Origin: an uncultured Psychrobacillus sp.
GTDB lineage: Bacteria > Bacillota > Bacilli > Bacillales_A > Planococcaceae
DNA: 36,813 nucleotides
Assembly (NCBI GenBank): GCA_934234185.1
Contig: CAKQHO010000023.1
Span: 1 to 36,813, forward strand
Direction: 5' to 3'
Below the pieces are notes generated by a model that was not told where the DNA came from, did no database searches, and saw nothing but the letters and a program-made list of their open reading frames with translations. Made by a program: the position numbers and the translations under genes. This document shows, piece by piece, positions 16,645-24,266 of the stretch (position 1 is its first letter; each line of letters opens with the position of its first letter).

Positions 16645-16812
16645 GGAAAACAATTAAAGCGCCTGAGCTGAAGAAATTGGACGAAACGAATCTTCAGCAG
16701 ACGAGGTGGAGGTTATCGAAATTTCGGCGGATGCCTCCCGACCGTACTAATGCCCGGTTGTAATTCCTTTTCTTAAACCGTTCGAGTGATCGAATGAACA
16801 ATAGGAAAGGAA
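16645..16812 (+). ncRNA. glmS ribozyme-riboswitch
   Basis: Self-cleaving RNA that uses glucosamine-6-phosphate as cofactor and shuts down glmS when amino sugar is plentiful. The conserved core is clear: AGCGCC with the cut between A16658 and G16659, a P1/P2 stem (CTGAAG at 16669-16674 with CTTCAG at 16692-16697), ACGAGGTGGAGGTTATCGA from 16701, TTCGGCGGATGCCTCCCG from 16723, and downstream helices P3/P4 made by TTCCTTTTCTT and ATAGGAAAGGAA. These agree closely with the Bacillus anthracis and subtilis ribozymes. Ends are approximate. It sits between a strong promoter and glmS, as in other Firmicutes. Confidence 0.93.
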
Positions 16813-16825
16813 GGCATTCTTAAGC

Positions 16826-16944
16826 AAAATAAGCACGTGTATGTTAGCCAGATGTTTGAAACCAGAACTCTCGTGGTATTGCATATGTTATGCATGTTTT
16901 ACAGGAGAAGTATGCTTTCGACAGTCTTCCGACATGCTTATTTT
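16826..16944 (+). promoter_or_regulatory. Structured element between ribozyme and glmS
   Basis: AAAATAAGCA (16826-16835) is perfectly complementary to TGCTTATTTT (16935-16944), closing a loop of about 100 bases. The 3' arm can instead pair nearby: AAGTATG (16908-16914) with CATGCTT (16933-16939), then ATTTT. This would be a terminator-like hairpin competing with the long-range pairing. A second feature inside is the small dyad TGCAT-ATGTT-ATGCA. This is seen in sequence only; an attenuator or mRNA-stability element is inference. Confidence 0.35.
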
Positions 16945-16974
16945 GACATGAATGTAGACGGAGGAATATAAATT

Positions 16975-18777
16975 ATGTGTGGAATCGTTGGATATATTGG
17001 TGAAAATGATGCAAAGGAAATTCTATTAAAAGGTTTAGAGAAACTAGAGTACCGTGGATATGATTCTGCCGGTATCGCTGTACTAAATGACGATGGCGTC
17101 ATGGTATTTAAAGAAAAAGGTCGTATTGCAGACTTACGAGAAATTGTTGATGGCGACGTAGAGGCTAATATTGGTATTGGTCATACTCGTTGGGCAACTC
17201 ACGGTATTCCAAATCATGAGAATGCGCATCCTCATCAAAGTACATCTAAGCGCTTTACGCTTGTACACAATGGAGTAATTGAAAACTATCATTTAATGAA
17301 AAAAGCTTATTTGGCAGATGTACAAATGGCTTCTGAAACAGATACAGAGGTAATCGTGCAGTTAATCGAGCACTTCTCTAAAGAAGGCTTATCTACAATC
17401 GATGCGCTTCGTAAAACTTTAAACCTTATCCATGGTTCTTATGCACTTGCATTAATTGATAACGAAGACGAGAGTACGATTTATGTAGCGAAAAACAAAT
17501 CTCCTTTATTAGTTGGTATCGGAGAAGGCTTTAACGTTGTTGCTTCAGATGCAATGGCGATGCTGCAGGTTACTGAGCAATATGTAGAGCTTCACGACCA
17601 AGAAATCGTGATTGTACGTAAGGATGCTGTAGAGATCCAAACGTTAGATGGTGCGATTGTTGAGCGTGCTCCTTATAAAGCAGAGCTAGATATGAGCGAC
17701 ATTGAAAAAGGTACGTACCCTCACTATATGCTAAAAGAAATTGACGAGCAGCCAGCTGTTCTTCGTAAAATTATTCAAGCTTATCAAGACGACCAAGGCG
17801 AGCTTACAATTGATGCGTCTATTTTAGAGGCATTGAAGGAAGCAGACCGTCTTTATATTATCGCAGCAGGTACTAGCTACCATGCTGGTTTAATCGGAAA
17901 AGAGTATTTCGAGAAAATAGCAGGTGTTCCAGTAGAGGTACACATCTCAAGTGAATTTGGATATAACATGCCGCTTCTATCGAAAAAGCCTTTATTTATC
18001 TTTATCACTCAATCTGGGGAAACAGCAGATAGCCGTCAGGTATTAGTGAAGATTAAAGAAAAAGGCTACCCAACACTAACAGTGACAAATGTTCCTGGAT
18101 CTACGCTTTCTCGTGAAGCAGATCATACGTTATTATTACATGCAGGCCCTGAAATCGCAGTAGCGTCTACGAAAGCGTATGTAGCACAGGTAGCAGTATT
18201 AATGGTTACTGCATCTGTATTTGCAAAAGCACAAGGAAAAGAGCTAGAATTCGATGTAGTTCAAGAGCTTGGAATTGTAGCTAACGCAGTACAAACAATT
18301 GTTGATACAAAAGAAGAGCTAGAGGAAATTGCATCAGAATACCTTTCTACTACTAGAAACGCATTCTTCATCGGAAGAAATGTTGACTTCTATGTAAGCT
18401 TAGAGGGTGCTCTAAAACTAAAAGAAATCTCTTACATCCAAGCAGAAGGATTTGCTGGAGGAGAACTAAAGCATGGTACGATCGCACTTATTGAGGATGG
18501 CACACCTGTATTCGCAATAGCAACTCAGCAAGCAGTTAGCCTAAACATTCGCGGTAACGTAAAAGAGGTAGTAGCACGTGGTGCAAACCCATGTATCATC
18601 TCTATGGAAGGCTTCGAGGAAGAAGGAGACCGTTTTGTACTACCAAAAGTACACGAATTCTTCGCTCCACTAGTAGCCGTTGTTCCATTACAGCTAATCA
18701 GCTACTATGCAGCTCTTCACAGAGACTGTGACGTTGATAAACCTAGAAATCTAGCGAAGTCGGTAACAGTAGAGTAG
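16975..18777 (+). CDS. glmS: Glutamine-fructose-6-phosphate aminotransferase GlmS
   Basis: Makes glucosamine-6-phosphate from fructose-6-phosphate and glutamine, the committed step to UDP-GlcNAc. The N-terminal glutaminase domain begins with Cys2 (MCGIVGYIG), exposed after removal of Met, and contains GYDSAGIA and HTRWATHG. Two SIS domains follow (AAGTSYHAGLIGK, ITQSGETADSRQ and the C-terminal IGRNVDFYVSLEGALKLKEISY), ending in the characteristic KPRNLAKSVTVE. At 600 aa it is full length. GGAGGAAT precedes ATG 16975. Monocistronic, controlled by the ribozyme in its leader and followed by a strong terminator. Confidence 0.97.
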   Translation: MCGIVGYIGENDAKEILLKGLEKLEYRGYDSAGIAVLNDDGVMVFKEKGRIADLREIVDGDVEANIGIGHTRWATHGIPNHENAHPHQSTSKRFTLVHNGVIENYHLMKKAYLADVQMASETDTEVIVQLIEHFSKEGLSTIDALRKTLNLIHGSYALALIDNEDESTIYVAKNKSPLLVGIGEGFNVVASDAMAMLQVTEQYVELHDQEIVIVRKDAVEIQTLDGAIVERAPYKAELDMSDIEKGTYPHYMLKEIDEQPAVLRKIIQAYQDDQGELTIDASILEALKEADRLYIIAAGTSYHAGLIGKEYFEKIAGVPVEVHISSEFGYNMPLLSKKPLFIFITQSGETADSRQVLVKIKEKGYPTLTVTNVPGSTLSREADHTLLLHAGPEIAVASTKAYVAQVAVLMVTASVFAKAQGKELEFDVVQELGIVANAVQTIVDTKEELEEIASEYLSTTRNAFFIGRNVDFYVSLEGALKLKEISYIQAEGFAGGELKHGTIALIEDGTPVFAIATQQAVSLNIRGNVKEVVARGANPCIISMEGFEEEGDRFVLPKVHEFFAPLVAVVPLQLISYYAALHRDCDVDKPRNLAKSVTVE

Positions 18778-18847
18778 GAGATTGGGTGAAGGTCCCTGTT
18801 TTTGGTCGTCTTTTAATAAAGATGGATAATTTATAATAAAGTTTGAT

Positions 18848-18893
18848 AAAAAACAACCTCTATGGGTAAAATATCCATAGAGGTTGTTTTTTA
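18848..18893 (+). terminator. Strong terminator after glmS
   Basis: AAAAAACAACCTCTATGG (ending 18864) pairs perfectly with CCATAGAGGTTGTTTTTT (starting 18875) around 10 bases. A-run and T-run flank it, so it could also stop transcription on the other strand. Confidence 0.9.
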
Positions 18894-18918
18894 ATTTTCT
18901 GAAAGGGACAGAGAAAAT

Positions 18919-19675
18919 ATGTTACCTAAATACAATGCGAATAATACATTGTTACTTGAATTAATAGTTTGTTCTTATATTTTAGGTTTTTCAAATTTAG
19001 TTACTCCAGCACCCAATCTTCAGGCGGGTAATTAATTATTAGAATATTTACATACTACTATAGCGGAGCAATATTCCTTAATGAGAGCAATGAATCCAGA
19101 TGGGTATTTCAAAACATTTACTGAAAATGTAGTCTTATCATATCCAGTATGGGAAGATGGGGGAAGGGCAAAGCCACTACTTAAATCGAAATAATGATAA
19201 TTTAAGTTGGGTAGCTACTAATCTTATTTTAAAGCCAGAAAGCCCATTCTTTAGCAAAGGAACACTAATAGGTAAACGTACAAAAGAAAAACATATTACA
19301 TTACAAAATCTTTATCAGATTGTTAATTTACTAACTAAAAAATCTGATCTGGCTAAGTTATCCAAAGAGAAGATTTTAAATATCACTATGTTTAACTTTA
19401 ACTTGATAAAAGAATTGTTGCCTGATGAGTGGGATGACTATAAAAATTACCACTTAACGCATATTACATGTTTAAATGCGTTAGCTATTGTAGGTAATGA
19501 ATTAATTAATGAAAATTATTTAGTGAAATCGCAACAAGTCGATTCCGTAAAACTTGCTAATAAGTTATTAAATTTAGGAGAAATTTACTGGTAAGCTACA
19601 GGGGATTTGAAATTTATTTAAGGAGTTGCTGGTACAAAAATTTCGGCTGAAGATATAAGAAATTGTTTGAAATAA
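18919..19675 (+). pseudogene. Broken gene, possibly a DGQHR/DndB-like protein
   Basis: An ATG at 18919 with AAAGGGA upstream opens a frame that hits an in-frame TAA at 19033, continues without stops to about 19156 and then must shift by one base at GGGGG (19158-19162) to join the 145-codon frame ending at 19594. Removing one G gives a smooth reading (WEDGEGQSHYLNRNNDN). After the TAA at 19592 the same frame goes on through another stop to ISAEDIRNCLK at 19675. The middle part (LSWVATNLILKPESPFFSKG, LIKELLPDEWDDYKNY, CLNALAIVGNELI) recalls the C-terminal halves of DGQHR-domain proteins linked to DNA modification islands, but only by pattern. A start at 19157 would have no proper binding site. 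A terminator follows at 19713. Confidence 0.6.
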
Positions 19676-19712
19676 TTAGAGTTAGAAAATAAAAATCTTA
19701 TAAATAATATTT

Positions 19713-19746
19713 AAGATGACTAAAAAATATTTTAGTCATCTTTTTG
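19713..19746 (+). terminator. Terminator after the broken gene
   Basis: AAGATGACTAAAA and TTTTAGTCATCTT pair around a few bases and run into TTTTTG; centred at about 19727. Confidence 0.75.
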
Positions 19747-19760
19747 TGTCCAGCTTCAGC
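19746..19760 (+). repeat. Remnant of a Bacillaceae REP-type element
   Basis: GTGTCCAGCTTCAGC resembles the start of the interspersed element of Bacilli that opens with AGTGTCTAGCTCCAGC. Two other fragments occur at 25341 and 31124. Confidence 0.3.
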
Positions 19761-19930
19761 TTCGTTATAATTTATCGGGTTATAGCACGTTCTTTTTTAA
19801 AAATGGATTCTTCTTATTAATCGTAAAGTAATGATTTTGGAGGTGTTTTGCTCAAATTTTATTTAAAAGCTACACCAGTTGTGTTTAAATAATAAAGTTG
19901 TTTAAATGTACTGTTTAAAATTGGAAAAAA

Positions 19931-19971
19931 CATTCTGTTTGCTTATTGTTAAGTAAACGAATGCTTTTTTT
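19931..19971 (+). terminator. Orphan terminator
   Basis: CATTC...GTTT.CTTA pairs with TAAG.AAAC...GAATG (19931-19963) with one bulge, followed by CTTTTTTTC. No intact gene precedes it, suggesting a gene has been lost upstream. Confidence 0.65.
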
Positions 19972-20037
19972 CTTTTTGTAATATAAAGTTAAATGAATAA
20001 AGAGTAATTAGCGTTCATCCTAACTCGGTAGTATATA

Positions 20038-20232
20038 CTATTGTATTGATATAGGGATATGTATAGAAAAATATTTTGTATCAGATATAAATTGTTTAAG
20101 TTTTAAAGAATTGGTTGTTTTCTCTCTTAAGTAATCATTTTCATCAAAATAAATAAGTTCATTTATAGTAGATATATTTTTTGGGAATTTCGGTATTTCC
20201 ATATTTGCTGCACCACATCTCGCTAAATTCAT
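20038..20232 (-). CDS. Possible small gene or gene fragment
   Basis: A 64-codon minus-strand frame with a normal amino-acid mix (GAANMEIPKFPKNIS, ELIYFDENDYLRE, YFSIHIPISIQ). A TATAAT lies about 10 bases upstream of the ATG on the minus strand, but no ribosome binding site is seen. The ending 'FSIHIPI' is reminiscent of the first strands of xylose-isomerase-like TIM-barrel proteins, so this could be the 5' remnant of a larger gene. No function can be assigned. Confidence 0.25.
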   Translation of the reverse strand: MNLARCGAANMEIPKFPKNISTINELIYFDENDYLREKTTNSLKLKQFISDTKYFSIHIPISIQ

Positions 20233-20621
20233 ATGATGTTAAATTATACCGCAAAACATTTTGGGTCGAGATTTGGAATTACTGCTGATCGTAATCTTGT
20301 ATTGGCATTCCTATTCAATAATCTGATGATTTTAAGGAATAATAATTTAAAAAATGATCAAGCTTTATTCCAAAAAAACAGTAGCCAATAACATCAGCCT
20401 TTTTGTTTGGTAACACAACATCGCTGGCAACTTACATTCCCTTTTGACGAAGAACCTCACGTTTGGAATAAGGTTACTGACAATATGGGTCTTAGTGTGA
20501 GCAGCAAGCACGACTTTGAATAAGAAAAAATGTAACTTACCCACCAAAAATAACCACTTATTAAAAATTAAGCTTATTCATAACCATCAAATGGTAATCT
20601 TATAACAGAAGGGATGAGCAC

Positions 20622-21071
20622 ATGAAAATACATATACATATTGATTCTGAACTTAAAGAAACAGAAATACATATTCATGCGGCAAGTTACGATGAAACGG
20701 TGGTACAACTCATGAACAAGCTCAAGCAAACAACGATTGACACAATTGCTGGGCATCTTAATGGGGAAATACATATTATCAAACTGCAGGACGTATATAG
20801 CATTTTTACAGAAGACGGCAAAATATTTTTGCAAACCGATGAAGATGAATACGAAGTGAAACAAAAGCTGTATGAGATTGAACAGCGCTACCCGTCGCAG
20901 CTAATTCGCGTCAACAAAGCAACGCTCGTACATTTTGAAAAAATCGCATCCATTCAGTCGAAAGTGCTTGGAAGTCCACAGCTAACATTAGAAAACGGCG
21001 TCACGGTGCCGATTAGTCGCAACTATTTTAAAGCGCTAAAAGAGGCGTTTGGTTTAGGAGGTAGCAAATGA
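20622..21071 (+). CDS. LytTR-domain transcriptional regulator
   Basis: DNA-binding protein of 149 aa without a receiver domain. After an unusual N-terminal segment rich in H and I (KIHIHIDSELKETEIHIHA), the LytTR domain covers about residues 45-145 (GEIHIIKLQDVYSIFTEDGKIFLQT, then RYPSQLIRVNKATLVHFEKI and LENGVTVPISRNYFKALKEAF). AAGGGATGA precedes ATG 20622. It overlaps the DUF3021 gene (ATGA). LytTR-DUF3021 pairs are a known regulatory unit in Firmicutes in which the membrane partner is thought to control the regulator; here they drive or accompany an ABC exporter directly downstream. Confidence 0.88.
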   Translation: MKIHIHIDSELKETEIHIHAASYDETVVQLMNKLKQTTIDTIAGHLNGEIHIIKLQDVYSIFTEDGKIFLQTDEDEYEVKQKLYEIEQRYPSQLIRVNKATLVHFEKIASIQSKVLGSPQLTLENGVTVPISRNYFKALKEAFGLGGSK

Positions 21072-21457
21072 AAAATTTATTACAATGGATTTTAATTACG
21101 CTCGCTATTACATTTTCTAATATCGCGCTCTCTGCCTACAACAATCCTGATTATATGTGGACAGGCGATTCAATTGTTGGGCAATTCCTTTTCGGTATAG
21201 TAATTGGTGTGATTGTGGCAGCCGCAAATTATTTATTCAGAATGAAATGGCCACTCGTATATATAGTATTAGTACATCACCTAATCGTAGTTGCCAGTAT
21301 TTTCGCCATCAACTATGAGTTTTTACAAGACTTTGACGCATCCATCAATCTTTATTTTCGAACAGCAATCGCTTACTTCATCGTCTGGCTCTACTTTTAT
21401 ATTGATGAAAAGCAATCAATTAATCAAATGAACGCAAAAATACAGAAGGGGAGCTAA
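21068..21457 (+). CDS. DUF3021 membrane protein
   Basis: A 129-aa integral membrane protein with four predicted helices (about residues 5-22, 35-57, 63-84 and 97-116) and a short charged tail. This size and topology, and the place after a LytTR gene, are those of DUF3021 proteins. Its ATG overlaps the regulator's stop codon, so both are made together. The likely role is to hold the LytTR regulator at the membrane or keep it inactive until a signal, which is inference from the family's context. Confidence 0.78.
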   Translation: MKNLLQWILITLAITFSNIALSAYNNPDYMWTGDSIVGQFLFGIVIGVIVAAANYLFRMKWPLVYIVLVHHLIVVASIFAINYEFLQDFDASINLYFRTAIAYFIVWLYFYIDEKQSINQMNAKIQKGS

Positions 21458-21459
21458 AC

Positions 21460-22389
21460 ATGTCTTTTATTCATGTAGAAAATTTAACAAAATGCTATAA
21501 CGAAGTAGAAGCAGTGAAAGGCATCAGCTTCTCCGTAAAAAAAGGAAGCCTATTTGCTTTTTTAGGAAGCAACGGGGCAGGGAAATCAACGACAATTGAG
21601 ATGTTGTGCACGCTACTAGATAAAACGAGTGGAACAGTGCGGATTGACGGGCACGAGCTTGGTACAATGAAGGGTAACGAAGCGATTCGCCGATTAATCG
21701 GTGTTGTATTTCAACAAAGTATTTTAGATGATATGTTAACGGTAGAAGAAAACATATTGCATCGCGGGAGATTTTATCGTCTCACAAAAAAGCAATTGCA
21801 AGAAAACTATCAATTTGTGAAGCAATTTTTACAATTAGAAGATATTGAGAACAAAAAGTATGGTGAGCTTTCAGGAGGCCAACGAAGACGTGCAGATATT
21901 GGGCGTGCGCTGATTCACAAGCCTTCGCTTTTATTTTTGGACGAGCCAACAACCGGCCTCGATCCGCATACACGCCATTTTGTGTGGGCAACGATTGAAC
22001 GTTTGCGTAAAGAAACCGGTATGACGATATTTTTAACAACGCACTATATGGAAGAGGCTGCAAATGCGGATGATATAATCATTATGAAAAAAGGTGCGAT
22101 TATTGCACAAGGTACGCCGGGCAAACTGAAAGCACTTTATGCAACGGATTATATGTATGTACAGTTAAAACAGGCAGTGGCAATTGAAAACTTGCAACAC
22201 CTGTTTGAGGCACTACCATTAAAAATGCAGGAAGGCTGGAAAATTGAGATTCCTTCAACATTGTCTGCCATCCCGCTGTTGCAAAAAATGGAGCCCTACA
22301 TCGAAACATTTGAAGTTGTTCGCGGGACACTCGACCAAGTATTTATTGAAACGAATGAGGAAAAACGGGGTGAAGTGGATGCTACTTAG
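21460..22389 (+). CDS. ABC exporter ATP-binding protein
   Basis: ATPase of the CcmA/drug-exporter type, 309 aa. Walker A GSNGAGKST at residues 36-44, Q-loop in VVFQQSILDD, signature LSGGQ at 137-141 followed by RRRADIGRALIHKP, Walker B LLFLDE at 157-162 and switch His in FLTTHYMEE. The C-terminal 80 residues are a regulatory tail typical of drug and lantibiotic exporters. AAGGGGAG precedes ATG 21460. It starts 2 bases after the DUF3021 stop and overlaps the permease, so the four genes form one unit. Confidence 0.9.
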   Translation: MSFIHVENLTKCYNEVEAVKGISFSVKKGSLFAFLGSNGAGKSTTIEMLCTLLDKTSGTVRIDGHELGTMKGNEAIRRLIGVVFQQSILDDMLTVEENILHRGRFYRLTKKQLQENYQFVKQFLQLEDIENKKYGELSGGQRRRADIGRALIHKPSLLFLDEPTTGLDPHTRHFVWATIERLRKETGMTIFLTTHYMEEAANADDIIIMKKGAIIAQGTPGKLKALYATDYMYVQLKQAVAIENLQHLFEALPLKMQEGWKIEIPSTLSAIPLLQKMEPYIETFEVVRGTLDQVFIETNEEKRGEVDAT

Positions 22390-23245
22390 TTTAGTGGAAC
22401 GCACGACAAAAGTATTTTTCCGCGATAAAATGCTCGTATTCTTTTCTTTTTTATACGTTTTTATTTCAATCATTTTATTCATAGCTTTTCTAGAGCAACA
22501 GCAAATTCGTTCGCTTGGCAATGTTGTAAATGAGGTACCTGGCATTAAGTTGTTAGTCTCAGAGTGGATGATTGCCGGTATTTTAGCAATGACAGCTATG
22601 ACCTCAACGCTTGCGGTATTTGCAATTTTTATTAGTGATAAAGAATCAAAACGCACAGCAGACTTTTTAACAACAACCGGCTCACGTGCAAGTATTTTGC
22701 TAAGTTATCTTATAAGCGCAGTCATTATTGGCTTTATGCTAACAATGTTAGGTTACGCTGTTTGCACAGGATACCTAATGTTCCTTGGGGCTGATTTCCC
22801 AAATGTGATACAAATACTAAAGGTAACAGCTGTTATTGCAATTGGCATTATTTTAAGTGCAATGATTAATCTTTTACTCGTGCTGCTCGCAAAAACAGCG
22901 AAAGCATTTTCAACGATGAACTCATTAGTCGGTACATTAATTGGTTTTTTATGTGCAGTATATATACCGATTGGAGTTTTACCGAATGCAATGCAACTAT
23001 TCATCGAAGCGTTTCCTGTAAGTCATATTGCGACAATGCTCCGTCAGCTTCTGATGGAAAATTCTTTACGAACGGTTTTTGCAGATGCACCAGTAGAAAT
23101 GGTCGAATACAAGCTATTTTACGGCGTAGTGTACGAAATGGGTGGCACAACGTTAACGGTGCTTCATAGTATTCTCTATATATTTGTAGCAATCGTATTA
23201 TTAGGTGGGCTTGCGGTAGGGCTGTTCCGTACACAGAATAAATAA
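22379..23245 (+). CDS. ABC-2 type exporter permease
   Basis: Membrane partner of the preceding ATPase, 288 aa with six predicted helices (first at about residues 18-37, the last near the C-terminus). VERTTKVFFRDKMLVFFSF is a usual opening of ABC-2 permeases. The frame is open from 22244, but ATG 22379, overlapping the ATPase stop and preceded by GGGGTGAA, is the start. The cargo is unknown; LytTR-DUF3021-linked exporters are generally thought to handle antimicrobial peptides or drugs. A terminator follows at 23469. Confidence 0.85.
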   Translation: MLLSLVERTTKVFFRDKMLVFFSFLYVFISIILFIAFLEQQQIRSLGNVVNEVPGIKLLVSEWMIAGILAMTAMTSTLAVFAIFISDKESKRTADFLTTTGSRASILLSYLISAVIIGFMLTMLGYAVCTGYLMFLGADFPNVIQILKVTAVIAIGIILSAMINLLLVLLAKTAKAFSTMNSLVGTLIGFLCAVYIPIGVLPNAMQLFIEAFPVSHIATMLRQLLMENSLRTVFADAPVEMVEYKLFYGVVYEMGGTTLTVLHSILYIFVAIVLLGGLAVGLFRTQNK

Positions 23246-23655
23246 TGATAAGGATGTAGCAGATAAAAGAGGAAGTTGAGCAGAAAAATCACCTGTTTTA
23301 ATGAACTAGTAAATAGTCCAGGAAAGCTGTATAAGATGTATATATGGCACTGAATCTAATAAATATAAGTAACTAGCCAAATATGGTCTTAATTTGTCTC
23401 TAATTAGCGTTATTGTGGCTTACAAATGATTTACAATAGGTTCTATACAGATTCAAAACAAGATACTGCACTCCAAAGGTTAGAGTTAAAAACTAACTTT
23501 TGGGGTGTTTTTTTGTTGGATTATTACGTTAAAATAACTAAATAATGTGAAGTGGTTGATTAGAAATCATAAGCTAATTATATAGTAATCAAATCAATTA
23601 AAGATTAAATCTCGATTAGTAGAGATTCTTCTTAAGTAAAATATCTTTTAAAAAA
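23246..23655. other. Intergenic region after the exporter
   Basis: No gene seen in about 400 bases. It contains the exporter terminator at 23469-23514 and an AT-rich stretch leading to the ECF promoter at 23656. Confidence 0.6.
23469..23514 (+). terminator. Terminator downstream of LytTR-ABC unit
   Basis: CACTCCAAAGGTTAG (23469-23483) pairs with CTAACTTTTGGGGTG (23493-23507) with two G-U, then seven T. It lies 220 bases after the permease stop. Confidence 0.8.
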
Positions 23656-23682
23656 TGAACCTATTATGAATCGATAATCGTC
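23656..23682 (+). promoter_or_regulatory. ECF-type promoter, probably autoregulatory
   Basis: TGAACC (23656-23661), 17 bases, CGTC (23679-23682). The -35 core GAAC and -10 CGTC are those used by ECF sigma factors of the SigX/SigM/SigV kind. It lies 42 bases ahead of the sigma gene start, so the sigma factor most likely transcribes its own operon. Confidence 0.7.
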
Positions 23683-23723
23683 TAATAGCAGAATTGAAGT
23701 AGGTCGAGAGGGAGGGTAGTAAA

Positions 23724-24266
23724 TTGGAAAGAGAAGAAAAAGATTTGTTATTAGAAAAAATGATGATTGAATATGGTAATGAGTTGGTACGATTAGCATT
23801 TTATTATGTGAAAGATGCAGAGGTTGCAAAGGATATGGTTCAAAATACGTTTATCAAATGCTACAAAAACATTGATTCGTATAGATTTGAAGCAAAAATA
23901 AAAACATGGCTCTATCGTATAACCATTAACGAATGTAAGGACTATTTAAAAAGTTGGCACTACAAAATGGTGCAGGTAAAAAGTTTTGTTAATGAAACAG
24001 CAAAGTCAGTCTTACCGTCAATAGAAAAAACAGTTATTGATAAATACAATAATGAAGTAATAAAAGATATTATTTTTTCTCTTCCAAAAGTGTATAAGGA
24101 AGTAGTTTATTTATTTTACTATGATTCATTAACTACAGAGGAAATTGCCGAAGTTTTAGATATTCCAATGAATACAGTGAAAACTCGATTAAGAAGAGCA
24201 AAACAAAGGTTAGAGTCGATGATAAAGGAGGCAGAACTTAATGGAAGACAAACGATTGAGAGATAA
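23724..24266 (+). CDS. ECF RNA polymerase sigma factor
   Basis: A 180-aa group 4 sigma factor. Region 2 runs about residues 15-75 (YGNELVRLAFYYVKDAEVAKDMVQNTF, KIKTWLYRITINECKDYL) and region 4 about 115-170 (LPKVYKEVVYLFYYDSLTTEEIAEVLDIPMNTVKTRLRRAKQRL). TTG 23724 is chosen because GAGGGAGGG stands about 8 bases before it and the next in-frame ATG would clip region 2. It belongs to the SigM/SigV/SigX neighbourhood and I cannot assign it to one of them. It overlaps the downstream membrane gene by 26 bases, the usual layout for a sigma factor with its anti-sigma factor. Confidence 0.88.
   Translation: MEREEKDLLLEKMMIEYGNELVRLAFYYVKDAEVAKDMVQNTFIKCYKNIDSYRFEAKIKTWLYRITINECKDYLKSWHYKMVQVKSFVNETAKSVLPSIEKTVIDKYNNEVIKDIIFSLPKVYKEVVYLFYYDSLTTEEIAEVLDIPMNTVKTRLRRAKQRLESMIKEAELNGRQTIER

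Larger units (their letters stand above)
19676..20621. other. Gene-poor stretch with debris
   Basis: About 0.95 kb between the broken gene and the LytTR gene with no convincing gene. It holds two terminators, a short repeat remnant near 19746, a possible minus-strand fragment at 20038-20232, and a plus-strand open stretch ending GLSVSSKHDFE at about 20521 that has no start or binding site. The region reads like worn-down gene remains. A dyad ACCAT-CAA-ATGGT (20583-20595) lies just upstream of a possible -10 (TATAAC, 20601-20606) of the LytTR gene. Confidence 0.5.

Noticed and set aside
16457..16950. A complete tmRNA gene
   Set aside because: Only the first 25 bases resemble tmRNA; the remainder is a promoter and the glmS ribozyme, with no tag frame or 3' acceptor arm.
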